64,000 nt of DNA from Alistipes sp. (GCA_017465605.1 JAFTVW010000018.1:43553-107552), one strand, 5' to 3'. Shown: positions 1-9,794, counted from the first letter of the stretch. Notes: generated by a model from the sequence alone, not told the origin. Made by a program: numbers and translations.

Positions 1-195
1 TAACTCCAAACGAGCCTCCGAGCGATCACGCAAATCAAGCTCCTGAATGCTTACAAAGATATTGTCGCCATCAATATCGTGACGGCCACACTCCATCGAA
101 GCCAAATCGTGAGTGTCAATAAAATCAAATACGGTCTGAAAACGAGAATGCAACGCTGCATACTGCGCTTTGTTCTTCAAAGAATCAAGTATCAT
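1..195 (-). CDS. YhcH/YjgK/YiaL family protein, 3' part cut by window edge
   Basis: An open frame of 65 codons runs off the left edge. Read on the minus strand it starts with ATG at 195 and gives MILDSLKNKAQYAAL, followed by a stretch containing HDIDGDNIFVSIQE. The opening and the (H/D)-I-D-G-D-N-(I/L)-F-V-x-I-Q-E segment are typical of the YhcH/YjgK/YiaL (DUF386) family of small cupin-like proteins of about 150 residues. Members are linked to sugar or sialic-acid catabolism (family knowledge), but most have no proven reaction. It lies 11 bp downstream of the EEP-superfamily gene on the same strand, so it may be the last gene seen of the long left operon. Only the N-terminal 65 residues are visible. 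Confidence 0.8.
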   Translation of the reverse strand, partial: MILDSLKNKAQYAALHSRFQTVFDFIDTHDLASMECGRHDIDGDNIFVSIQELDLRDRSEARLEL

Positions 196-206
196 ATCAT
201 TGGGTT

Positions 207-1484
207 TTAATTGTTTTTTCCATCATAACGCAGGCGCACAAACACAGGATAGTGGTCAGAGTATAGTACCCGATTATCAACTTGCAAGCTATCGGGCATA
301 TCTACTCGCTCGCCCTTCAATGGCATCTGGTGGCCAAATTTTTGCAACACATAGGTCACTGTATCTCGCGCCCAACGTTTTGCACGCACCAATCCCCAGC
401 TATCTATAACCTCATACGACAGAGGTACAAACTCTTCACTGCTCAACACATAGTCTATACGAAGCATATTGAAGAATCCACGATATGTATGAGAATAACC
501 ACGACCCACCTCACGAAAAGCATCGGTCATCTTGCGACTCATAGTGCGATAGGTGTAAGATATGGGGGTATCGTTAAAATCACCACATACAATTACAGGA
601 TATGGCGATGCGGCAACAAGATTGGATATGGTATCGACCTGATTGGCTCGCAAAATATTATTTTCGCTAAGACGGCTTATCATACTGCGTAACTTACCCG
701 TAGTATCGGCCTCCTCCAAAAAATCGTGACTCTCAATATACTCGCTATCGTCGCGACGAATATTCGTCGTTTGCAGATGCAGACTAAAAACCCTCACCGT
801 ATCATCACGCATCACCACATCGGCCCAAGCGAGATTGTGGATAGAGTCAATACGACCTGCTTTGATGATGGGATACTTACTATATATGGCTGGACTCAGA
901 TTATTACGCGATACCGTTCTTGGCATTGGATTCAACGGCATAAGCATAGAATCCACTTGCTCCGAGAATCCCATCTCCTGAAAGCAGAGAATATCGGGAT
1001 TGAGAGTTTTGACCATCTTAGCAATAGAATCTATGCAACGCTCGCCATTGTCATCAATAAAACTTCTCACGTTGTAGGTCATAACCTTAACTGCATTACC
1101 ATATTTCTTCTTGGCGTCACGCTCAGTAAACGGCTCATCGTAACTACGACGAAGCTCCATCTTATAGAATGATGACAGGCTCGGCAATCCACACATCGCA
1201 AGAATAATCATCGGCACAGCAATCCACACACGCCAACGCATAATCCAATAGAGCGTCAAAAAGAGAACTGCTACATAAACAAACGGAGCTACCAAACCGA
1301 TAGTAGATAACTCTTCGGCTTTGTGAGGATTGATTGTTGGGATAAAAAGCGTAATGAGAAATAGCGCGACCACACCAATCGTAACGACAAAAAATAGGCT
1401 ATCGGCCAAAAGGCCAAGAAAAGAGTTACCACCTTTTTTGCGTTTGGTTGACGAATATGACGTGTTATAGAATTCCGCAGCCAT
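207..1484 (-). CDS. Endonuclease/exonuclease/phosphatase (EEP) superfamily membrane protein
   Basis: A 425-residue protein. After a short basic N-terminus, three hydrophobic segments lie within roughly residues 20-105, predicting a membrane anchor. The rest matches the EEP fold (DNase I / exonuclease III / sphingomyelinase type): VMTYNVRSF near residue 135 is the first metal/Asn motif, ILCFQEMG carries the metal-binding Glu, SLHLQTTN and VCGDFNDTP are the central catalytic motifs, and YSDHYPVFVRL near the C-terminus is the final Asp-His pair. All catalytic motifs are intact, so it should be an active metal-dependent phosphodiesterase, but the substrate cannot be read from sequence. It sits 11 bp downstream of the rhomboid protease gene, probably in one transcript with it. 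Confidence 0.85.
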   Translation of the reverse strand: MAAEFYNTSYSSTKRKKGGNSFLGLLADSLFFVVTIGVVALFLITLFIPTINPHKAEELSTIGLVAPFVYVAVLFLTLYWIMRWRVWIAVPMIILAMCGLPSLSSFYKMELRRSYDEPFTERDAKKKYGNAVKVMTYNVRSFIDDNGERCIDSIAKMVKTLNPDILCFQEMGFSEQVDSMLMPLNPMPRTVSRNNLSPAIYSKYPIIKAGRIDSIHNLAWADVVMRDDTVRVFSLHLQTTNIRRDDSEYIESHDFLEEADTTGKLRSMISRLSENNILRANQVDTISNLVAASPYPVIVCGDFNDTPISYTYRTMSRKMTDAFREVGRGYSHTYRGFFNMLRIDYVLSSEEFVPLSYEVIDSWGLVRAKRWARDTVTYVLQKFGHQMPLKGERVDMPDSLQVDNRVLYSDHYPVFVRLRYDGKNN

Positions 1485-1495
1485 AACTAATTGTC

Positions 1496-2158
1496 TTAAA
1501 AGCGAATGTTACCCCTCTTACGCCACCAATAAAGCAGAGCAAAACCCCAAAGCATACCGCCCAAATGAGCAAAGTGTGCAACACCCGACTGGTATCCCGA
1601 CAAACCGAATAACAACTCTATCAAGCCATACACCACGACAAACCACTTTGCCTTCATTGCAACGGGTGGGAAAATGAGCATTATGGTACTATTGGGGTGA
1701 AGCACACCAAAAGCGAGCAACAAACCAAACACCGCACCCGAAGCCCCCACAGTTGGAATCTGCAACAGATACATCGCGCCGTACTCACCCATTGCCTTTA
1801 CAGCGTGAGCATACTCGGCATATCCAACTCCGAGTTGCAGAATGGCAGCACCAATTCCGCAGACCATATAATAGGTGAAGAATCGTTGCGAGCCCAACTC
1901 TATTTCCAATGTCTTGCCGAACATCCACAAAGCAAACATATTGAAGAACAGATGCGATACGCCACCGTGCAGGAACATATAGGTAAACACCTGATAACTA
2001 TGGAAAAATGGGCTCTCCACATTGAACAAAGCAAAACGTGCTATAATCTCATCGCTCATAGGCAAGATAGTGGTTGCCAACAAAGCTATACAGTTTGCAA
2101 TAATGATATTTTTAACCACAGGAGGCGTCGAGGGCCTGCCATTGTTATAACTAAACAT
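1496..2158 (-). CDS. Rhomboid-family intramembrane serine protease
   Basis: A six-helix membrane protein of 220 residues when started at the ATG at 2158; a TTG three codons upstream is possible but less likely. The catalytic serine lies in GASGAVFGLLLAFG and the catalytic histidine in VAHFAHLGGMLWGF, the Ser-His dyad of rhomboid proteases. YMFLHGGVSHLFFNMFALWMFG is the conserved early helix region with its His and Asn. It should cleave transmembrane segments of other membrane proteins; the substrate is unknown. It sits between mutL and the EEP gene on the same strand, 88 bp downstream of mutL. Confidence 0.9.
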   Translation of the reverse strand: MFSYNNGRPSTPPVVKNIIIANCIALLATTILPMSDEIIARFALFNVESPFFHSYQVFTYMFLHGGVSHLFFNMFALWMFGKTLEIELGSQRFFTYYMVCGIGAAILQLGVGYAEYAHAVKAMGEYGAMYLLQIPTVGASGAVFGLLLAFGVLHPNSTIMLIFPPVAMKAKWFVVVYGLIELLFGLSGYQSGVAHFAHLGGMLWGFALLYWWRKRGNIRF

Positions 2159-2246
2159 ACGCTTCAAAAATTAATCATTTTTCAGGCCGCCACTATATTT
2201 CGGCTCGCCTACAAATATATATCTATGATACCTCAGAGCTGGTATC

Positions 2247-4268
2247 TTAGCTAAGTTTCAATCTCAAATCGTCGGCCGTAAGCTCGGCAATAATCGGCTT
2301 ACCCGATGGAGAGAAGCTATAATTCTCGCATCTTAGCAAATCATCTACGAGTTGTTTTGCCTCGATGCTCGACATTCCCTTTCCTACGCGACGACTACCC
2401 TTAACAGCCATTAATCGTACCATATCCTCGCGAATACGTTCAACCACATTTCCGCTCTGTTCAACCTCTCGCAAAAGGTCATAGAGCAGAGTATCGACCG
2501 ATTCGCCCACCATACTCGAAGGTACTCCCACAAGCTCTACATTGCCATCGCCCATCAGCTGGGCATCGAATCCCAAAGCCACAAACTCAACAAAATGCTC
2601 CTCCAAAAGCTGATAATCATCAAGCGACAAAGTCAGTTTTTCGGGGAACAGCAATCTCTGTGATGCAGCACCAGCGCCACGCACCGACTGCATCAAAGAT
2701 TCGTACAATACTCGTTCTTTGGCTCGGCCTAATTCAATCACCATCGAGCGACCACGACAGATTGCCACAGCATATCCATTTCCCAGCGACATAACATCTT
2801 GCGCTACAAACTCCTCTTCGATAAGTGATTGTTGTGCAGATGCAGACGACTCTATAAATTCAAGGTGGCTTTCATCGTTATCCATTTCTCCATCGCCGAT
2901 TATTCCGCCCGACATAATCTCGCGGTAGGTTTGCTCGGAAGTAGCGGATTCAACTTCGATATCAAATTCATTATCAAACGAGATTGCCGACCAAGCTACA
3001 TCACGGAGGCCACCAATACCATCACTCGACGCAGAAGAAGTTTTCGCACGAGAGGCTCCACTACGGCTCTGTTTTGGCACAACGCCATCGTATGGCACAT
3101 CGTAAGTCGAAAGGTCAATATCACCAGCCATAGCTACTTCCGATGCTGCATACTCCTCGCTGAATGGATTATACTCGCTATTTGATGAACTACTCGGTTC
3201 GGAATATATCGTTGCATTTTTATCCAACACAGGAATATCAATTGCCACGTTATTATCGAAATCCATCATTCCCACACTACCGCTCTTGGCCAATGTGCTA
3301 CGAACTGCGGCGTGGATTATCTGGTTGATATCGTCATTATCAGCAAATCGCACTTCGGTTTTATGCGGTGACACATTCACATCAACCCTATCGGGCTCAA
3401 CCGTAAGGTAGAGGAAGTATGATGGCGTACAATTATTGGGAATCAACTTTTCGTATGCACGCATTATAGAGTGATATATCTGTGTCGAGCGGAAATAACG
3501 ACCATTCACAAACAGATACTGTTCTTGATTCTTCTGCTTGGCTGCGGCTGGGCGACCCACATAACCCTTTATGCCTACAATGCTTGTATCGACAGAAACG
3601 TCTAACAGATTGGTCTTAATATGGCGGCCAACCACATCGATAATACGCTCCGAAAGCGAACCTGCGGGGAGTGTCATTATCGGCATATCATTTGACATAA
3701 GCTCACACTTCACCTGCGGATTACACAGAGCCACACGGCGGAATTCTCGCTTAATGTTGGTAATGATTTTCGAGCGGTCGCTACTAAACTTCCTTCGTGC
3801 AGGAGCAGTATAAAAGAGATTTCTAACCAAAAATTGCGAGCCCACAGGACACATCACTGGTGACTGCGACACAAACTCTCCACCATTGACAATGGTAACC
3901 GTTCCCACTTCATCTTCGGCTTGGCGTGTACGCAACTCAACCTGCGCCACAGCTGCAATCGAGGCCAATGCCTCACCTCTAAAACCAAATGTTTGCAGAC
4001 GATACACATCGTCGAAGTTACGAATCTTGCTTGTTGCGTGACGGTCGAAGGCCATACGCGCATCAATGGGCGACATTCCGCAACCATTATCGACGATTTG
4101 GATAAGTTCCAAACCCGCATTACGGAAATTGACCGTAACACAACTCGCACCTGCATCAATGGAGTTCTCCATCATCTCCTTCACTACCGAAGAGGGTGAT
4201 TCCACAACCTCGCCTGCCGCTATCTGATTGGCGACAATCTCTGGCAAAAGACGTATTTTATTCTCCAT
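2247..4268 (-). CDS. mutL: DNA mismatch repair protein MutL (degenerate endonuclease motifs)
   Basis: A 673-residue MutL. The N-terminal GHKL ATPase is complete: residues 16-36 hold the Glu of motif I, DNGCGM at 60-65 is motif II, and TFGFRGEALASIA at 93-105 is motif III; the S5-like domain follows. A Ser/Ala-rich linker (about 350-480) leads to the C-terminal dimerisation domain. Where endonuclease-type MutL carries DQHA-x2-E-x4-E, this protein has ELGRA-K-E-R-V-L-Y-E (512-523). The usual ACR and C-P-H-G-R-P motifs read AVK and S-P-S-G-K-P. Strand nicking by this MutL is therefore doubtful. MutL couples MutS mismatch recognition to excision. Encoded between the small membrane protein gene and the rhomboid gene. 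No mutS proper is in the window, only mutS2. Confidence 0.95.
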   Translation of the reverse strand: MENKIRLLPEIVANQIAAGEVVESPSSVVKEMMENSIDAGASCVTVNFRNAGLELIQIVDNGCGMSPIDARMAFDRHATSKIRNFDDVYRLQTFGFRGEALASIAAVAQVELRTRQAEDEVGTVTIVNGGEFVSQSPVMCPVGSQFLVRNLFYTAPARRKFSSDRSKIITNIKREFRRVALCNPQVKCELMSNDMPIMTLPAGSLSERIIDVVGRHIKTNLLDVSVDTSIVGIKGYVGRPAAAKQKNQEQYLFVNGRYFRSTQIYHSIMRAYEKLIPNNCTPSYFLYLTVEPDRVDVNVSPHKTEVRFADNDDINQIIHAAVRSTLAKSGSVGMMDFDNNVAIDIPVLDKNATIYSEPSSSSNSEYNPFSEEYAASEVAMAGDIDLSTYDVPYDGVVPKQSRSGASRAKTSSASSDGIGGLRDVAWSAISFDNEFDIEVESATSEQTYREIMSGGIIGDGEMDNDESHLEFIESSASAQQSLIEEEFVAQDVMSLGNGYAVAICRGRSMVIELGRAKERVLYESLMQSVRGAGAASQRLLFPEKLTLSLDDYQLLEEHFVEFVALGFDAQLMGDGNVELVGVPSSMVGESVDTLLYDLLREVEQSGNVVERIREDMVRLMAVKGSRRVGKGMSSIEAKQLVDDLLRCENYSFSPSGKPIIAELTADDLRLKLS

Positions 4269-4332
4269 TGTTTTGTGGTGTTAGGTTATATAGTAAATTT
4301 TCAGGAATCAAGACTGAGATTAGCAAGAGTTA

Positions 4333-4776
4333 TTACTCCTCCACAATCACAATCTCATCACCCTCCTTATAATCATTCGGAACAATGATAATTGGTGCGT
4401 ATGGGTCGAACTCCTCAATCTCGCGCTCTTGCTGCGTCATAGAGCCGTTACGGGTTTGAGTATTAGCCACTTCGAATATTGATGCTATGCGTGGAACAAG
4501 ATACCACACAAAGACTATGAGCAACAACACTCCTGCCATTGTCACCCAAGTTTTCATTTTGTTACCACTACTGCGTGATTGCTGAGAACGACGTAACTCA
4601 CGAGCCTCACGCTGACCTCGAATATATTTTCCGGGGGTGTACTCGCTCTTATCGTCGAGTCGCTCACCTCGCAACTCGGCACGACGGCGTTCACGTTCCT
4701 CCTTGACAGGATCGTAATAACGTGGAGTATAATTGAATTGATTAGCGTGTCGCTTGTGAGGTGAAAAGAATCCCAT
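4333..4776 (-). CDS. Small single-pass membrane protein of unknown function
   Basis: A 147-residue protein I cannot assign to a functional family. The first 80 residues are strongly basic and arginine-rich, including an Arg/Glu-rich stretch (VKEERERRRAELRGER) and a Tyr-rich opening (NQFNYTPRYYDP). One hydrophobic helix (about residues 77-96, VTMAGVLLLIVFVWYLVP) follows, then an acidic C-terminus rich in Glu and Asp. The layout suggests a cytoplasmic basic domain tethered to the inner membrane with a short outward tail. It lies between dnaJ and mutL on the same strand, 64 bp from mutL and 67 bp from dnaJ. It could be a lineage-specific envelope protein; no function is inferred. Confidence 0.7.
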   Translation of the reverse strand: MGFFSPHKRHANQFNYTPRYYDPVKEERERRRAELRGERLDDKSEYTPGKYIRGQREARELRRSQQSRSSGNKMKTWVTMAGVLLLIVFVWYLVPRIASIFEVANTQTRNGSMTQQEREIEEFDPYAPIIIVPNDYKEGDEIVIVEE

Positions 4777-4843
4777 AACTATAAATATTTGAATATTACT
4801 ACTATATTACCTTTTTGCATTATTGGCCCGCTTGGGTTCTACT

Positions 4844-6001
4844 CTATCTGAAAAAATTTCTCATTCGCTCAAAGATATTCTGTTTCTCGACACTCTCGGC
4901 GTTTTTGAAATGAGGTTGCTCGGCAAGCGATTCTACCAACTTGCGCTCCTCCTTGCTGAGTGTATCGGGAATAGTAATATCCACAACGATAAGGATATCG
5001 CCTCGTCCGTAACCATTTACATCGGGCAGACCCTTGCCTCGCAGACGAAGGACTTTACCGGCGTGTGTTCCAGGAGCTATCTTGATTTTCACTCGACTAT
5101 CGATTGTAGGCACCTCGACATCACCACCCAAGATGCAAGTTGTGACAGGTAAATTAAGATTGTGAATCAAGTCGTTACCATCGCGCACCAACTCAGGATT
5201 ACGCTCCTCCTCAATCATCACCAGCAAATCACCATTCACACCACCGTGACGGGCTGCATTACCCTTACCCGATACGGTTACAGCCATACCCTCGCCAACA
5301 CCTGCGGGAATCTTAATCTCAACTACCTCGTCGCCACGCATTACGCCCTCGCCCGAACACTTATCGCACTTGGCAGTAATAGTCTTACCGCTACCACCAC
5401 AAGTCGGACATACGCTCTGAGTCTGCATACGACCAAAGAAAGTGTTTTCGATGCGAGTAACATATCCCGAGCCACCGCAAGCCGAACAAGTAGCATACGA
5501 CGAAGAGTCCTTTGCTCCCGAGCCACCGCACTTATCGCACGCGATAGTTTTACTGATTTTCAGTTTCTTGGTTGCACCATTTGCAATCTCCGAAAGCGAA
5601 AGTTTAACCTTCACTCGAATATCCGAGCCGCGATTCACTCTTGCACCGCCACCCGAGCGTGATGAGAAACCGCCAAAATGGCCTCCAAAAATATCACCAA
5701 ACTGAGAGAAGATATCCTCCATAGAGAATCCTCCGCCACCAAAGCCACCAAAGCCTCCGCCACCAGCAGCTCCGCTCATTCCCGCGTGACCGAATTGGTC
5801 ATAACGAGCGCGCTTGTCGGGATTCGACAATACATCATAAGCCTCGGCAGCCTCCTTGAACTTCTCCTCAGCCTCCTTGTCGCCCGGATTCTTATCGGGG
5901 TGATATTTAATTGCAGCCTTACGATAGGCCTTTTTTATCTCATCGGCATTGGCATTACGTTGAACGCCTAACACCTCATAATAATCCCTTTTCTCTAACA
6001 T
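4844..6001 (-). CDS. dnaJ: Chaperone protein DnaJ (Hsp40)
   Basis: A 385-residue full-length type I Hsp40, the co-chaperone that stimulates DnaK ATPase and delivers unfolded clients. The N-terminal J domain starts DYYEVLGVQ and contains the HPD tripeptide in YHPDKNPG. A Gly/Phe-rich linker follows (about 75-120). The zinc domain has four CxxCxGxG-type repeats ([32 protein letters not shown]), and the C-terminal beta domains carry the usual GDLLV and GDILIVV motifs. It lies 36 bp downstream of grpE on the same strand. dnaK is not in the window. No CIRCE element was seen nearby. Confidence 0.97.
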   Translation of the reverse strand: MLEKRDYYEVLGVQRNANADEIKKAYRKAAIKYHPDKNPGDKEAEEKFKEAAEAYDVLSNPDKRARYDQFGHAGMSGAAGGGGFGGFGGGGFSMEDIFSQFGDIFGGHFGGFSSRSGGGARVNRGSDIRVKVKLSLSEIANGATKKLKISKTIACDKCGGSGAKDSSSYATCSACGGSGYVTRIENTFFGRMQTQSVCPTCGGSGKTITAKCDKCSGEGVMRGDEVVEIKIPAGVGEGMAVTVSGKGNAARHGGVNGDLLVMIEEERNPELVRDGNDLIHNLNLPVTTCILGGDVEVPTIDSRVKIKIAPGTHAGKVLRLRGKGLPDVNGYGRGDILIVVDITIPDTLSKEERKLVESLAEQPHFKNAESVEKQNIFERMRNFFR

Positions 6002-6037
6002 TATCCTAACTGAATTTACTCATTACACTCAAAACAC

Positions 6038-6661
6038 TTACTCGCCAACAACGACCTTAGCGTATCTGAGCACCTTGTCGCCCAACATATAACCTCGCTG
6101 CACGACATCTATAATCAGGCCCTTCTTATCCTCACCCGCAGCAAATCGAGCCACAGCTTCGTGGAAATCGGGGTTAAACTCCTTATCCTGAGCCTCAATC
6201 TCGGTGACGTTCTTCTGACGCAAAGCCTCCTCGAACTTCTGCAATACCAAACGTTCACCCTCACGCAAAGCTGCAATATCTTCGCTCTTCTCGGAAGCCG
6301 CAACTGCTCGATACATATCATCGAGGACCGACAACATCGACTTAATCACATCGGCTCCACCACTTGCCACCAAATCCATCTTCTCGCGGAGTGTACGCTT
6401 GCGGTAGTTATCAAATTCAGCCTGCAAACGCATATATTTATCACGCCATACGGCTATAATCTCCTCTGCCGATGGCTCGGCCTGTGGTTCATTATCGTTT
6501 GACGCTGACGCCTCACCTTCGTCTGACATTGTGGCAGAATCCTGATTTTCCTCATCTGCCATATTGGCACACGACTCACCCTCACAAGAGGGATTCACAT
6601 CTGATTCATTAAAACCATTCTGCTGCTCAATGTCCTGATCTACAACTTTTTCTTCTGTCAT
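6038..6661 (-). CDS. grpE: Nucleotide exchange factor GrpE
   Basis: GrpE, the nucleotide exchange factor for DnaK. The start chosen is the ATG at 6661 (MTEEKVVDQD), giving 207 residues; an ATG at 6679 (MIKNKD) is also possible. The frame stays open upstream to 6769, but that extension overlaps the end of the RsmI-like gene and does not look like GrpE. An acidic disordered N-terminus (residues 1-70) precedes the long coiled coil, which includes FDNYRKRTLREK. The C-terminal beta domain has EFNPDFHEAVA and VVQRGYMLGDKVLRYAKVVV, the diagnostic GrpE signature. Co-encoded with dnaJ. Confidence 0.95.
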   Translation of the reverse strand: MTEEKVVDQDIEQQNGFNESDVNPSCEGESCANMADEENQDSATMSDEGEASASNDNEPQAEPSAEEIIAVWRDKYMRLQAEFDNYRKRTLREKMDLVASGGADVIKSMLSVLDDMYRAVAASEKSEDIAALREGERLVLQKFEEALRQKNVTEIEAQDKEFNPDFHEAVARFAAGEDKKGLIIDVVQRGYMLGDKVLRYAKVVVGE

Positions 6662-6717
6662 ATCTTTATTTTTTATCATATTTTCTACTATATATCGAAC
6701 AAATTGTATGCCCGACA

Positions 6718-7434
6718 CTAACCTATAATAAATATGGTTGGTCGTTTGGCGATATCGGGCAGGCCACACTTACGCCATTGGGCCACACTACGGGTTACAA
6801 TAATCTGCTCTGGTGAGGTGATATCGCACGCAATCGTAAGACGGGTATCAGTCCCACAAACTGCCAAAATCTGCTCTGCGAGTTTGACATTGCGATAAGG
6901 AGCCTCAATAAAAATTTGCGACTGCCGCTCAACGTGAGCACGACGCTCCAACAACTTCAACGCCTTTGCTCGCTCTAGCGGTTTCACCGGCAGATAACCC
7001 ACAAATGCAAACGATTGACCATTCAGGCCCGAGGCCATCATCGCAAGCAGAATTGACGAAGGGCCAACCAATGGCACGACTTTAATTCCTCGCTTATGAC
7101 AAGCCTCAACAACCAATGCTCCGGGGTCGGCCACGCCAGGTACACCCGCCTCCGAAATAACTCCTGCCGAGCGACCTGCCTCTATGGGTTTTACCATTGC
7201 TTCGACGGCTGCGCCCGCAATCGTATGCTCATTCAACTCAACAAATTCCAAATCCTCAATACGGCGCGACACACGAGCTTTCGAGAGAAATCTGCGTGCT
7301 GAGCGGACATTTTCAACGATGAAATAATCCAACGAGTCCATAATTCGACGATTCGCCTCGGGCAGAACGTCAAAAACTTCGGTAGAGTCCGAAATCGGAC
7401 ACGGAATCATATATAATATACCCTTCTCGGCCAT
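6718..7434 (-). CDS. RsmI-like SAM-dependent methyltransferase (tetrapyrrole methylase fold)
   Basis: A 238-residue protein of the tetrapyrrole-methylase (precorrin methylase-like) superfamily, closest in layout to 16S rRNA (cytidine-2'-O)-methyltransferase RsmI. Visible motifs: ISEAGVPGVADPGALVVEACHKRG, the SAM-binding RsmI signature; VVPLVGPSSILLAMMASGL; and QIFIEAPYRN. It lacks the usual N-terminal GTLYLVATPIGN form (here GILYMIPCPISDSTE) and the C-terminal extension of RsmI. It is therefore the short paralogue common in Bacteroidota, and its exact RNA target is uncertain. Its ATG (7434-7432) overlaps the stop codon of murF-alr by one base (TAATG), implying translational coupling. Confidence 0.85.
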   Translation of the reverse strand: MAEKGILYMIPCPISDSTEVFDVLPEANRRIMDSLDYFIVENVRSARRFLSKARVSRRIEDLEFVELNEHTIAGAAVEAMVKPIEAGRSAGVISEAGVPGVADPGALVVEACHKRGIKVVPLVGPSSILLAMMASGLNGQSFAFVGYLPVKPLERAKALKLLERRAHVERQSQIFIEAPYRNVKLAEQILAVCGTDTRLTIACDITSPEQIIVTRSVAQWRKCGLPDIAKRPTIFIIG

Positions 7435-9794
7435 TATTCCTTTACATAAATTCGTTTTACACGCGACGACACCGATGTCATAATCTCATAGGGGATAGTA
7501 TCAAGCACACGAGCCATATCTTCAACGGTATTTCCACTTTGTGAAGAGAAAATCACAACCTCATCACCCTCTTTTACACCCTCAATATCGGTCACATCTA
7601 TCATACAACTATCCATACAGATACGTCCAACGGTCGGAGCGGCCTTGCCTGCTACCAGCATTGACCAACGACCCTCGCCCAAATGACGATTCAAACCGTC
7701 GGCATAACCTATTGGAATAGTGGCAATAACGCTCGCTCTTGTTAGTTTCCCCGCGCGGCCATAACCGATAGCCTGACCTGCGTCGAAACGATGCAACTGC
7801 ACAATTCTTGTTTTCAAAGCCGCAACGGGCTGCAACTCCTCATTATGGCAATAACCATATCCATAAAGTCCCAAACCAAGTCGGCACATATCAAACCTTG
7901 CCTCGGGGAATCGCTCGATAGCTGCCGAATTTGCCGTATGGCGTATCACTTCATAAGGTAATGAGCTGGCGATTCTGCTACTCATTTCGTCAAAACGAGC
8001 TATCTGCTCTCGCGTAAAATCGTCCTGCGACTCATCGTCAGCACACGACAGATGAGCAAACACCGATGCCACCTTTACGCTTCTATATTTTTGTAACGCC
8101 TCAATCAGAGCGTCCAACTCCGACTCTACGAAACCCAAACGATGCATTCCCGTATCCAACTTGATATGAATCGGATAGTTGCTCACGCCATAACGCACCG
8201 TACTTGCCACAAAATCCTGCAACGAGTGCATACTATATATCTCAGGCTCCAATAAGTAGGATACCATTTTATCGAAGCTACCCTGGTCGGCATTAAGCAC
8301 CAGAATTGGCATTGTAATACCCTTCTCGCGCAACACCACTCCCTCGTCGGCAAAAGCAACGGCAAGATATGTTACGCCCAAATGTTGCATAAGCTGCGCA
8401 ACCTCGACATCACCTGCTCCATAGCTACGAGCCTTAACCATAGCAACCAAACGATGATTCATAGGAAGGAATCGACGGAAATATCCCACATTGTGGGTCA
8501 TTGCATCGAGATTCACTTCCAAAACGGTTGTGTGGCTTCGACGCTCGAAAGAGTGGCACACTCTCTCGAATTGCAGGCGGCGATTACCTTTGAGCAGAAC
8601 GGTACGACCCGCAATATCACTCTGCGCAAGACCACGCATCAAAGCCTCGGTATCGCGATAGAAACGTTTATCACATTCGAACAAATCTCCATACTCCGAG
8701 ATTCGTTCACCCACACCGATAAAGAGCGTAACACCTGCATTTCGTACCATATCGGCCACACGCCCATAGAGTTCCTTATCGCCCATTCCGCTTTGCTCGA
8801 TATCAGATACGACAGCAACCGTTTCACCACCGAGGGCTACACTACGCAACGTATCCAAAGCTATCGACAAAGAATTTATATCGGAATTATACGAGTCGTT
8901 TATTATTGTTGAGCCGCCAACACCCTCCTTGACCTCCAATCGCATTGCCACTTGATTGGGTGAAATCTTAACCTCAGAATACCCCAACTCTCGGCAAAGG
9001 GTTTTGACAATCTGAGCATCAATACGCAACGCATCGTTTACGGCTGAATACTCCACAACATCGGCCCTCGCGGCATCTATCGTACGACAACTGGCAGGCA
9101 GACCGCCAAGCGCATCAACAATTTGTTTATACTCGCTATGGTATATCAACATTTTGGCTCGCTGCGCCAACACCAACTTTTCCGCAACTTTATGTTCGAT
9201 GCTCTCGAAATTACGCTGATGCGCATCACCAATAGAGGTTATAACAACCATATCGGGGCAAATCATACGCTCCAAACGCTCCATCTCGTGGGGTTGTGAA
9301 ATGCCAGCCTCGATGATTGCAATCTGCTCATCGCCATCAATCATAAGCAACGACAAGGCCACGCCCAACTGCGAATTATAACTCATAGGCGAGACAAAAG
9401 CCTTTGCCGACTCAGGCAATACCCTTGCTACCCACTCCTTAACTACAGTTTTGCCATTTGAGCCAGTGATTGCGACCACTTGACCCGCAAAACGTTTACG
9501 ATGCTGGGCCGCCAAGCGTTGCAACGCCTCCAAGGAGTTTTCAACGCACACATAACCCGCGTCAGCCAACAACACAGCAGGCTTCTGCTCAACCATAAAG
9601 GCTCGAACAGAGCGGGCGTACATTGATTCGATATATCGATGCGAGTCGTGATTTGCGCCACACATAGCCACAAACATAGCATCGCGACCAAATGCAGAGC
9701 TTCGTGAATCAGTCACGACATCACAAACCTCAACATCTTGCCCCAAAAGTACACCGCCACACATTGCAGCTATTTCCGACAAACGATATCTCAT
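7434..9794 (-). CDS. murF-alr: Bifunctional MurF ligase / alanine racemase fusion
   Basis: A 786-residue two-domain enzyme. The N-terminal half (about 1-410) is UDP-N-acetylmuramoyl-tripeptide:D-Ala-D-Ala ligase, with ATP loop VVAITGSNGKTVVKEW, SYNSQLGVALSLL, and NDSYNSDINSLSIAL in the central domain. The C-terminal half (about 420-786) is a PLP-dependent alanine racemase: VNLDAMTHNV, the PLP lysine in AMVKARSYGAG, and the catalytic Tyr in AIGYGRAG, followed by RICMDSCMIDVT. The fusion places D-Ala synthesis in one polypeptide with D-Ala-D-Ala addition to the cell-wall precursor; it is a known Bacteroidota architecture. A ddl gene, needed to join the two D-Ala, is not in the window. mutS2 lies 109 bp upstream. 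Confidence 0.96.
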   Translation of the reverse strand: MRYRLSEIAAMCGGVLLGQDVEVCDVVTDSRSSAFGRDAMFVAMCGANHDSHRYIESMYARSVRAFMVEQKPAVLLADAGYVCVENSLEALQRLAAQHRKRFAGQVVAITGSNGKTVVKEWVARVLPESAKAFVSPMSYNSQLGVALSLLMIDGDEQIAIIEAGISQPHEMERLERMICPDMVVITSIGDAHQRNFESIEHKVAEKLVLAQRAKMLIYHSEYKQIVDALGGLPASCRTIDAARADVVEYSAVNDALRIDAQIVKTLCRELGYSEVKISPNQVAMRLEVKEGVGGSTIINDSYNSDINSLSIALDTLRSVALGGETVAVVSDIEQSGMGDKELYGRVADMVRNAGVTLFIGVGERISEYGDLFECDKRFYRDTEALMRGLAQSDIAGRTVLLKGNRRLQFERVCHSFERRSHTTVLEVNLDAMTHNVGYFRRFLPMNHRLVAMVKARSYGAGDVEVAQLMQHLGVTYLAVAFADEGVVLREKGITMPILVLNADQGSFDKMVSYLLEPEIYSMHSLQDFVASTVRYGVSNYPIHIKLDTGMHRLGFVESELDALIEALQKYRSVKVASVFAHLSCADDESQDDFTREQIARFDEMSSRIASSLPYEVIRHTANSAAIERFPEARFDMCRLGLGLYGYGYCHNEELQPVAALKTRIVQLHRFDAGQAIGYGRAGKLTRASVIATIPIGYADGLNRHLGEGRWSMLVAGKAAPTVGRICMDSCMIDVTDIEGVKEGDEVVIFSSQSGNTVEDMARVLDTIPYEIMTSVSSRVKRIYVKE

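Noticed and set aside
6662-6769. N-terminal extension of GrpE
   Set aside because: The extra residues overlap the RsmI-like gene and do not resemble GrpE; the ATG at 6661 gives a normal protein.
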